Below are positions 55,201 through 61,617 of a stretch of 64,000 bases of DNA, one piece after another; the first letter of the stretch is position 1; every line of letters begins with the position of its first letter. The notes below the pieces were generated by a model. It did no database searches, was not told the origin of the DNA, and saw only the letters and a list, made by a program, of their open reading frames with translations. Position numbers and translations under genes: made by a program. Source of the DNA: UBA7803 sp036381275 (lineage in GTDB: Bacteria; Pseudomonadota; Gammaproteobacteria; Pseudomonadales; Azotimanducaceae); the NCBI GenBank assembly GCA_036381275.1, contig DASVDC010000130.1, positions 1 to 64,000 on the forward strand, in the 5' to 3' direction.

Positions 55201-55404
55201 CACGCCGGCCCGCTGTGCCTGGTCGACGTCGAGCACCTGGAGTGGCGTGGGACTCGAGTAGCTGTCGCGCCGGAGCCGGGACCCCGTGACGACGATTTCC
55301 TCCACCGGTTCCTCCGCTGCGACTGCCGCGGGTGGCGCGGTGAGACTCTGGCCTGTGAACGCACAGGCGACAGCGAGACACGCTGTCCAACTTCTTCGGA
55401 GCAT
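52273..55404 (-). CDS. TonB-dependent receptor (receptor 2)
   Basis: A 1043-residue outer-membrane receptor with a signal peptide (to about residue 29) and TonB-box-like EEPVEEIVVTGSRLRRD. Plug motifs are ALGPERTLVLLNGKRLG and IITEGASAVYGADAVAGVVN. The barrel contains CYNEAPNLSSPFCSRIERTN and ends NVADTKPPLV ... TYFLSLTKTL. AGGGGGAG precedes the ATG. Directly upstream on the same strand is the TPR-AspH hydroxylase gene (146-base gap). Substrate unknown; the size is typical of receptors for oligosaccharides or peptides. Confidence 0.92.
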   Translation of the reverse strand: MLRRSWTACLAVACAFTGQSLTAPPAAVAAEEPVEEIVVTGSRLRRDSYSSPTPLQVLDVDQAQRAGVSSITELLQRTTVSNGQQIDGTFNGNAGANNASEPPPIGGVGSANIGLRALGPERTLVLLNGKRLGSSGVRGAPAQPDINLIPMNLVNSIEIITEGASAVYGADAVAGVVNILLKDDFEGFEITLNADRPDDTGGDVDQVSFLTGATSDRAHFVLSGDWYDQERVSGYERADCLRTLGEAEDGRKFNLCRNGFFDNVVATVDPASPNQLDIFSFYTPGSTDMNVPDWSTAAALPDPAPPGAAEGANQRTKFTYIPFYSDQNERLAADLVMPQRRYSIVAMGGFRPELFGGDEEIYFETYYFNRRLHNIPAIEQIFPTMPGLIPQEDANGNLIVDGDGNPVLVDNPLNPFPVNASVITTLEDVPQERDVELGHFRGVIGFRGDFPSGWFAERNWSFDAFASYDRGVGDQSQTVLNENALTLSLATMRLNADGDVICGTGEVPNDIGFLSPRDCVPVNLFAPSMFTGGPNGEGAFSSDAEREFLLATRTNHTVVEQTMFSAYVTGELFEIPNAGMVQVALGGEYRLDEIDSTAEVLGATGGVAAENPLTEGPTSGDRDIVDWYLEFTAPLLANRRGVELLEIEGAVRYTDEENFGSETTYRTRLSYQPVDWVTVSASYGTSFRAPNLREQFLADQFTSVGGSSDPCRVPDNANVGGVYDPAQDSRPQVVIDNCIADGADPTQLGLSGTTTIAVAVGGNSEDLVAETSDSFTATLQFSPPISDDWNIDVAISYFDIEIEDTVRSINGTTILERCYNEAPNLSSPFCSRIERTNPNLPRFNFPELVDASFINVGEETSSGLDVNLQIGTTFEGVLGRPLNVVWSQAYTLQIERDLQIFEGDLVDDQVGDFGIPEHRYSSVVNLGWGDWAFLWEARYLSSTHAGLDASLNADCDIFELDQGFVGSPNVKPDCSAASRWYHDVSATYYFDETFFITGGVNNVADTKPPLVSASAGSNRLNRVTSSGYDQFGRTYFLSLTKTL

Positions 55405-55550
55405 GATTTCTCCCCCTGCTCTGTGTGGGCCGCTCCGGCCGACTTAGGGTGGCGACCGGTGGGCCCGTGACAGTAGGGTCGGCCCTGTTGGGGCCGGCCT
55501 ATCCTTGGCGCCGAACGACTCTCCCGGTTCGGCGAAACAAATTGAAACAC

Positions 55551-56738
55551 TTATTGCAGAGGGGCGTCCAGGGCGAAATACTCGTTCTTCGCCTGCAGCA
55601 TGACCGTCAGCAGCTCGCGCTCGGCTTCGCTGAGGAACGGATTCCAGACATCGAAGATCAGGATCACCCGCCGCTCATCGCTGTCGTTACGGGCCTCGTG
55701 CTCGATGGTGTCATCGAATACCCAGGCTTCCCCGAGACGCCATTCCCGGGTCACGTTCCCGACCCGGAACCGGCACCCGGACGGCAGAATCAGCGGCAGG
55801 TGCACGATCAGACGCGTGTTGATCGAGCCGGTGTGCGGCGGGATCACCGTGCGCGGCGCGAGCACGGAGTACATCGCCGTGGGCGCGAAGCCCTCCTGGC
55901 GGGCCAGCGGCAGCTCGTCGAGCAGCGCCGCCGTCTTCGGACAGCGGGCGCACGCCGACTCCTGCCGGATGCCGTCGCGCCAGAGAAAATACGAGCTCCA
56001 GCGCCGGGAATGATTCAGCTCCCCCCATTGATTCACCGGCGTGCCGGGCGGGTAGGCGACGTAGGGCACCAGATCGTCTTCCGCCGCGTCGAGCACACCG
56101 AGAAGCTCCTCACGGATGGTGGCCGTCTGCGCTTCGAGCCTGGTGAGCCACGGAAACAATGCGCGGTCGTAGAACGGAATCGCGGGAAGGCGGGGATAGT
56201 GCAGCATGACAGGCTGCTGCACGTAGGCTCGCGTCGTGCCGGCCATGATGTCGACCGCCTCGTCGAAGCGTTCCAGATTCTCCGCGACGTACTGCCGACG
56301 CAGCGGCCGGAGGCGCTCCTCGAGGTGCTCACGCAGAGCGCGGCTGTGCTCCGCCACCGCTGCGCGGGCACGCGCCACCGGTCCCGCCAGGCTCTGGGGC
56401 AATTGATCGTCCTTGGGGGCGATGGTCAGCGCGTCCTTGTACACGGCGGCAGCCCGACGAGCCAACCCCCGCTGCTCGAGCAGCGCCCCCTTCGACAGCA
56501 GCGCGAGAAAGTGGTACGGATCCAACGCGAGGACGGCGTCGAGATCCCGCAGCGCGGCCGTCAGATCACCCATCGCGCGATGCACCATCGCCCGGTTGAG
56601 GGGTATCAGAGGATTCGACGGTGCCACGCTGGCGGCGCGCTCCAGCATCGAAAGCGCGGCGGCTGCATTACCCTTTCGTAACGCGTCCTGGGCGTCCCGG
56701 ACCCAACCTTCGACGGACTGGCCTGGGTCGGTCACCAT
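55551..56738 (-). CDS. TPR protein with aspartyl/asparaginyl beta-hydroxylase domain
   Basis: A 395-residue protein. TPR repeats span about residues 10-120 (LRKGNAAAALSMLERAASVAP, LTAALRDLDAVLALDP). The AspH-type oxygenase domain is about 190-370 with iron ligands H302 (PPHTG, Gly replacing Asp) and H347 (DDTIEHEARN). The CxxC pair CARCPKTAALLDELP is shared with the protein at 4385-5308. No signal peptide, so cytoplasmic. TPRs suggest a protein substrate or partner. It lies upstream of receptor 2 and diverges from the SapC gene. Hydroxylation target unknown. Confidence 0.82.
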   Translation of the reverse strand: MVTDPGQSVEGWVRDAQDALRKGNAAAALSMLERAASVAPSNPLIPLNRAMVHRAMGDLTAALRDLDAVLALDPYHFLALLSKGALLEQRGLARRAAAVYKDALTIAPKDDQLPQSLAGPVARARAAVAEHSRALREHLEERLRPLRRQYVAENLERFDEAVDIMAGTTRAYVQQPVMLHYPRLPAIPFYDRALFPWLTRLEAQTATIREELLGVLDAAEDDLVPYVAYPPGTPVNQWGELNHSRRWSSYFLWRDGIRQESACARCPKTAALLDELPLARQEGFAPTAMYSVLAPRTVIPPHTGSINTRLIVHLPLILPSGCRFRVGNVTREWRLGEAWVFDDTIEHEARNDSDERRVILIFDVWNPFLSEAERELLTVMLQAKNEYFALDAPLQ

Positions 56739-56917
56739 TCATCCCCTGCCTCACGAACCGCGGCGACAGGCTAATGAATCCCGCGGTGGGCTGCAAACGC
56801 TCCCGCCGCGGCGAACGGCGCGCGGCGAGCCGGAGGCGGATCGCCGGGCAGAACTGGAAGCGCGCGGCCATCTACCGCACAATCGCGCAATCGGCACGAC
56901 CATCGACCCGCCCCGTA

Positions 56918-57658
56918 ATGATCGATCCGCCGGCTCTTTCCGGAAACCTGTTTCTCTTCGAGCGCCCGGAGCTCCTGTCCAAGGAGGAGCACGGCCATCT
57001 GGGCCTCCTCACCACGACGCCGCCGTTCGCGTTCGCCCGGAAGGTGAGCGCCGTGCCTCTGATGGTCAGCGAGTTCCGCAGCGCCCAGCGCTATTATCCG
57101 ATCGTCTTCACGGAGCGCGACGACCCGACGCCGCTCGCCGTGCTGGGCGTGCCCGAGGAGCGCAATCTGTTCATCGACGACGAGGGTCGGTGGCAGGTGC
57201 CGGGATACATACCCGCCTATCTGCGCTGCTACCCGTTCGCGCTCGCCACCGCGGCCACCGATCGCTATGCGCTGGTGTTCGACCGCTCCGCCGAGATGAT
57301 CAGTGAGCGGCCCGATGTTCCGTTCTTCGACGGAGACGCTCTGTCCGAGACGGTACAGAAGCGCCTGGAGCTGTGCCGCACCTATCAGGCCGAGAAGCAG
57401 CGTACCGATGCGTTCTGCGACACGTTGAAGCGGCTCGACCTGCTGGTCCCTCAGGAGGCGAGCCGCAGCATCGACGGCCAGAGCGAGCCGATCGCCCAGT
57501 ACTTCGGCGTCCACCGCGACAGGCTGATGAACCTGGACGAGGGGACCATCGCCACGCTCCTCCGGGACGGCAGCCTGGGCGCCATCGTGGCGCACCTCTT
57601 CTCGCTGGACAATTTCGACGAGCTGCTGCGCCTGCGGGACCGAACGATCCCGCGCTGA
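56918..57658 (+). CDS. SapC-family protein
   Basis: A 246-residue protein. FAFARKVSAVPLMVSEFRSAQRYYPIVF, then LAVLGVPEERNLFIDDEGRW, VPGYIPAYLRCYPFAL and ALVFDRSAEMI are the conserved blocks of SapC. The family name comes from a Campylobacter S-layer locus, but most members sit beside TonB receptors in proteobacteria lacking S-layers. No signal peptide. It is the only plus-strand gene in the 49-64 kb receptor cluster. Biochemical role unknown. Confidence 0.85.
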   Translation: MIDPPALSGNLFLFERPELLSKEEHGHLGLLTTTPPFAFARKVSAVPLMVSEFRSAQRYYPIVFTERDDPTPLAVLGVPEERNLFIDDEGRWQVPGYIPAYLRCYPFALATAATDRYALVFDRSAEMISERPDVPFFDGDALSETVQKRLELCRTYQAEKQRTDAFCDTLKRLDLLVPQEASRSIDGQSEPIAQYFGVHRDRLMNLDEGTIATLLRDGSLGAIVAHLFSLDNFDELLRLRDRTIPR

Positions 57659-57673
57659 GCCGAGCCCGGGCCG

Positions 57674-57994
57674 CTACTGCTTCGTGTGGCTCTGCATCGC
57701 GCCGCGCCGCTGAACTTCTCCGAGCATCTCGGCGGCGTCGCGCTGCGACTTCTCGATCTGGCTGCGTCGCATGCAGACCTTCTCCGCCACCCGAGTCCCG
57801 GTCCGGGTGATCTGCCTGCAGACGATCGGGTCATCCTCCGCGGTCGCAGCCGGCGTTTCCGCGCTCGCGAGATCCTGGCCGGCGGTCGAGGCAGCGCCCC
57901 CGCCGGCCGGCTCCGCGGCTGTGGGGGCCGGTGCCGCGCAGGCACTTGCGAACAGCACGGCGCAAAGAAGCACGACGAGCCGCTCGAGCGTCAT
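57674..57994 (-). CDS. Small lipoprotein with paired cysteines
   Basis: A 106-residue protein with lipobox LFASAC (near residue 19) and an Ala/Pro-rich linker. The C-terminal block is DDPIVCRQITRTGTRVAEKVC, then MRRSQIEKSQRDAAEML. This C-x-TGTR-C type pattern occurs in small exported proteins of sphingomonads and Caulobacter; no function is known. Two other in-frame starts exist; the ATG at 57994 gives a proper signal peptide. Convergent with SapC, downstream of the sulfotransferase. Confidence 0.65.
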   Translation of the reverse strand: MTLERLVVLLCAVLFASACAAPAPTAAEPAGGGAASTAGQDLASAETPAATAEDDPIVCRQITRTGTRVAEKVCMRRSQIEKSQRDAAEMLGEVQRRGAMQSHTKQ

Positions 57995-58089
57995 CGACGG
58001 TCTTTCGAGCGATGGATTCTGGATCAGCATGGCTACCCGTACCTCCCTTGAACACGAAGACGAACGCTCGACGACCCGTCACCCGTTCG

Positions 58090-59658
58090 TCACGACACCC
58101 CGGCCGCCTCGAGCCGGGCCTTGAGCGGCGCGAATCGCGCTTCGGCGCGCCGCCATGAGCCGATGGAATCCGTATACATCGGCTGGCGCACCTGCATCGC
58201 GCTGGCCGTCATCGATGCCCCCGGGCGCCGATGGAAATCGAGCACCGACGGCTCCCACGGCAGTCCGCACCAGTCGGTCATCCGCCGCACCTGCACCTCG
58301 GGTTCCCTTACGAGCGCTTCGTAGGAAACGTCGAGGATGCGGCCCGGCAGAACCGAGTGCCAGTGCGCCATCTGACGGCGATAGCTGATGTAGTAGCTGG
58401 CCAGCTCGTCCAGATCGTACGAGAAACCGTACGCACCGAAGAACAGCGTCTTGTAGACCGCATAACACGTATCGAGCGGGTCGCGGGTGAGGTGAATCAC
58501 CTTCGCGTTCGGCAGCGCCGCGAGGATGTATCCGCAATAGAGGAAATTGAACGGGAGCTTGTCCACGAACCCGCGTGCATCGCCGGCGAGATCTCGCGCG
58601 GCCCGGCTGTAGGAACGGCCGAGCGCGGCGAAGTCGATGTCCAGCGAGGCCTCCGACGAGGTCCTCGAGGGGTCTCGGGCGAACTGTTCCCGCAACCGGA
58701 TCCCGTACAGGCGCGGAAACTCGGTGAACTCACCGATCGAGACCAGATGGCTGTGTCCGGCGAGAATGCGCTCGACCAGCGTCGTCCCGGTGCGCGGCAT
58801 GCCGACGACGAACACCGGCCGTTCTTCCGCGAAGCCGGGCGCGAGCGCTTCGAACGCCTGCCTCGAGAACACCGAGCGTATGCCTTCGTGAGCCGACAGC
58901 TCGGCTTCCAGATCGTACGTCAGCGTGCTGCGGTAGGCACGGGCGCCCCGATCGAGCGCCGCGACGGATTCCTCGTAGCGTCCCAGGTCCTCCAGTTCCT
59001 TGGCGAGCGCGTAGTTCGCCGCGGCCACGAACCGCGGATGCTGCGGGCCTTCGTCCAGCCGGCGCCGGAGGTCTTCCACGTGGTTGTCCGCGTCGGTCTG
59101 GGTCCGCAGCGCGGAACGAAGATGCAACGCGCTGCCATGGAACGGCGACTTCGTGAGGAGGCTCGCTATGTGGCCTTCCGCTTCGGCCGGCCGATTCAGG
59201 TGATACTCCGCGAGCGCCAGCTCGTACAGAACGTCGGGATCGCCGGGTGCCAGTCTCAGCGCTTCTTCCAGCCAGTGATGCGCTTCCTCCAATTGCTGGC
59301 AGTCACGAAGGATGCTCGCCAGCATGCGCAGCAGCTCGAGTTTGCCTTCGCACCGATCCGCGGCCTCCCGCGCCAGACGCAGCGCTTCGGCTCGCCGGCC
59401 GTCGGCGAAAAGCAATCGGGCCTTCTTCAAAGCCGCGATTCCGGAACGGGACGCCGCGGCCGGCAGCGCATCGAGATGCGCGATGGCCGCGGTCACGTCG
59501 CCCGCGAGACTCGCCGCGTCCGCTGCGAACAACCGCACCGGCGTACTCTCCGGGAACTGCCGAACGAGGACGTCCGCCAGTCGATTCGCCTCGCGGGCGT
59601 TCCTCGCCTGGAGCAGCCGGGCCCCCTGACTCAGCGCATCCTGCAGGGTCGGCTTCAC
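58090..59658 (-). CDS. TPR-sulfotransferase
   Basis: A 522-residue protein. TPR repeats cover about 1-245 (GDVTAAIAHLDALP, LEEAHHWLEEALRLAPGDPDV, RYEESVAALDRGA). The C-terminal PAPS-dependent sulfotransferase domain has 5'-phosphosulfate loop PRTGTT (residues 288-293) and 3'-phosphate motif VIHLTRDPLDTCYAVY (R391 region). The domain is of the Sulfotransfer_3/tyrosylprotein-sulfotransferase-like type. No signal peptide. The GTG start overlaps the stop of the TPR-oxygenase gene (GTGA). It is predicted to sulfate a protein or peptide held by the TPRs; target unknown. Confidence 0.86.
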   Translation of the reverse strand: MKPTLQDALSQGARLLQARNAREANRLADVLVRQFPESTPVRLFAADAASLAGDVTAAIAHLDALPAAASRSGIAALKKARLLFADGRRAEALRLAREAADRCEGKLELLRMLASILRDCQQLEEAHHWLEEALRLAPGDPDVLYELALAEYHLNRPAEAEGHIASLLTKSPFHGSALHLRSALRTQTDADNHVEDLRRRLDEGPQHPRFVAAANYALAKELEDLGRYEESVAALDRGARAYRSTLTYDLEAELSAHEGIRSVFSRQAFEALAPGFAEERPVFVVGMPRTGTTLVERILAGHSHLVSIGEFTEFPRLYGIRLREQFARDPSRTSSEASLDIDFAALGRSYSRAARDLAGDARGFVDKLPFNFLYCGYILAALPNAKVIHLTRDPLDTCYAVYKTLFFGAYGFSYDLDELASYYISYRRQMAHWHSVLPGRILDVSYEALVREPEVQVRRMTDWCGLPWEPSVLDFHRRPGASMTASAMQVRQPMYTDSIGSWRRAEARFAPLKARLEAAGVS

Positions 59659-61490
59659 GCGGCACCCCCGCGCGTCGGCTCCGGCAGCAGGTCGAACGCT
59701 ACCGTCAGCCTGGGCTGCTGCGACCGGAACGGGATCGTGCCGTGCCACATGTAGGAAGGAAACAGCACCACCGTACCCACTTCGGGCCTGATCACGCGCC
59801 GCGGCGGCAGCCCGGGATCCTTGTCGAGCAGCGGCACGCCGAACTGGATGTAGCCGGCACGTGACTCGGACGAGCGCACTTCATCCGGAAGCGCAACGTA
59901 CAACGCCGAGCTCATCCAACCCATCGGATGAACGTGGTTGGTATGGTACCCGGCGCTGCTCAGGCGCACGGACCACGCGCCCGAGAAGCGGACGCCGTCT
60001 CCGCGCGGCCGACGGCCCCAGAACGGATGCTCCGGCTCGCACGGGAACGTGGACAACGCCTCGCGAACGGCGACCCGAATCTGTGCCTCCAGCTCGCGGA
60101 GCAGCGGATGCTTCAATCGGAACAGGAATCCGTTCGTCTGGGTGCCGCCCCGCAGCGTCTGATCGATCGGGTGGGCCCGCGTGCGGTGCAGCGACGTCAG
60201 CACCTCCGCGAGCGCCGCGAAGAACGATGCGCCGTCGGCGTAGCCGGCCGGCGGCGGGACCTCGACCTGACGGATCATCCGCTGATAATCGAGCAGCCAC
60301 TGCTCACGCGGATCCTGCTGCAACTGCCAGGCGGTACCGAGATAGGCCAACGCGAGCTGGTCCAGCGGGGTGAGTTGCAGCACTTCGCCGCACAGCTTTT
60401 CCGCCAGACCCGGATCGCCGTTCGAGAGCGCGTGCTGCGCGTAGGCGAGCTTGATGTCCGGGTGGTCGGCGCAGCTCTCGTTCAGCGCCTCGAACGCCCT
60501 GGTGGCCTCCTCGGCATGGCCGCTGTCGGCCAGGCTGACGGCCGCGAGCAGGCGCAGCTCCGGTGTCTCGGGGCAACCCGCGGCGAGCGCTTCGGCCAAC
60601 ACGTCGCGCGCCTCGTCCCGGCGCTCCAGCAGGTTCAACAATTCGACCAGCGCGCGCCACAGGTCCGGGTTACGCGGGTGATCCCGCGCCGATTGCCGCA
60701 GACCCTGCAGCGGATCACCGGCTGCCTCGAGCTCCCAACGCATGCGCGCCCGAATCCGGTGCAGCGGCGCGTGATCGGGAAATTGCTGCACGCCTCGGTC
60801 CGCAGCGGCCATCGCCTCGTCCGGATGGCCCGCCTCCAGCCATGCTTCCGCGAGGTTTCGGTACGCATCCGGCGTCGTGTGTCCTTTCTCCAGCGCCGAT
60901 TCGTAAGCAACCGCGGCCGCTTCGAATTCGCACTCCTCGCGCAGGAGCTGGCCCAGCGAATAATGGAGTCGCGGCGCGTTCGCCTGATGTCCGATACCAC
61001 GCCGACAGGTGGCGATCGCGCCCCGGGTGTCGCCCGTCTTCTGCTGCACCGCGGCCAGCAGCTCCCACGCGGCCGGATACTCCGGTGCGAGCGTCGTCGC
61101 CCGGACCGCGCATCGCCTCGCCTCGCGGAGCTCGCCGGTACGCAGCGACAGCAGTCCGAGGTGGTACCAGGCAGACGCCGACCCGGGCTGCGACTTCACG
61201 GCCTTCGTCAGCTTGGACCTGGCCTCTCGCGCCCGGCCACGGGCGAACAGGAAGTTGCCGTAGTTCACGAGGATGTCGGCGCGCCGCGGGGCTGCCGACA
61301 GTGCGCGCTGGAAGAAGTGCTCTGCGGCGGCCGGGTCGTCGCGATCCCGGGCTGCCAATGCGAGCAGATGCAGCGCGTCCGGCTGCCCCGGCGCGACCGC
61401 GAGCACCCGCTGGCAAAGGGCGATGCTCTCCGCCTGGCGACCGGCCTGCATCAGCGTCAGCGCCCGTCGAATCGCGTCGGCGAGGTTCAT
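59655..61490 (-). CDS. TPR protein with 2OG-Fe(II) oxygenase domain
   Basis: A 611-residue protein. It carries about ten TPR-like repeats to residue 400 (for example ADILVNYGNFLFARGRAREARSK in two overlapping halves). A C-terminal oxygenase domain of the 2OG-FeII_Oxy_5 type has GYHTNHVHPMGWMSS (H516, H519, H521), MWHGTIPFR (H583, R589) and double-stranded helix strands ending LTVAFDLLPE. No signal peptide. It is translationally coupled to the TPR-sulfotransferase and lies 128 bases after receptor 3. It probably hydroxylates a TPR-bound substrate; identity unknown. Confidence 0.85.
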   Translation of the reverse strand: MNLADAIRRALTLMQAGRQAESIALCQRVLAVAPGQPDALHLLALAARDRDDPAAAEHFFQRALSAAPRRADILVNYGNFLFARGRAREARSKLTKAVKSQPGSASAWYHLGLLSLRTGELREARRCAVRATTLAPEYPAAWELLAAVQQKTGDTRGAIATCRRGIGHQANAPRLHYSLGQLLREECEFEAAAVAYESALEKGHTTPDAYRNLAEAWLEAGHPDEAMAAADRGVQQFPDHAPLHRIRARMRWELEAAGDPLQGLRQSARDHPRNPDLWRALVELLNLLERRDEARDVLAEALAAGCPETPELRLLAAVSLADSGHAEEATRAFEALNESCADHPDIKLAYAQHALSNGDPGLAEKLCGEVLQLTPLDQLALAYLGTAWQLQQDPREQWLLDYQRMIRQVEVPPPAGYADGASFFAALAEVLTSLHRTRAHPIDQTLRGGTQTNGFLFRLKHPLLRELEAQIRVAVREALSTFPCEPEHPFWGRRPRGDGVRFSGAWSVRLSSAGYHTNHVHPMGWMSSALYVALPDEVRSSESRAGYIQFGVPLLDKDPGLPPRRVIRPEVGTVVLFPSYMWHGTIPFRSQQPRLTVAFDLLPEPTRGGAA

Positions 61491-61535
61491 GTCGTCGTAT
61501 TGCCTTCGATGATCCGCTCGGCTGGCGACAAGGGC

Positions 61536-61562
61536 GAAAAAGAGGCCGGCTCGCGCCGGCCT
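61536..61562 (-). terminator. Intrinsic terminator after receptor 3
   Basis: AGGCCGGC (61543-61550), loop TCGC, GCCGGCCT (61555-61562); on the minus strand the stem runs into CTTTTTCG. A second stem, ACAGGAGGGC (61576-61585) with 61597-61606, precedes it. The two together separate receptor 3 from the TPR-oxygenase gene. Confidence 0.75.
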
Positions 61563-61617
61563 TCAGTAGAAGGCAACAGGAGGGCCACTGCAAGTCGCCC
61601 TCCTGTCGACAGACGGA

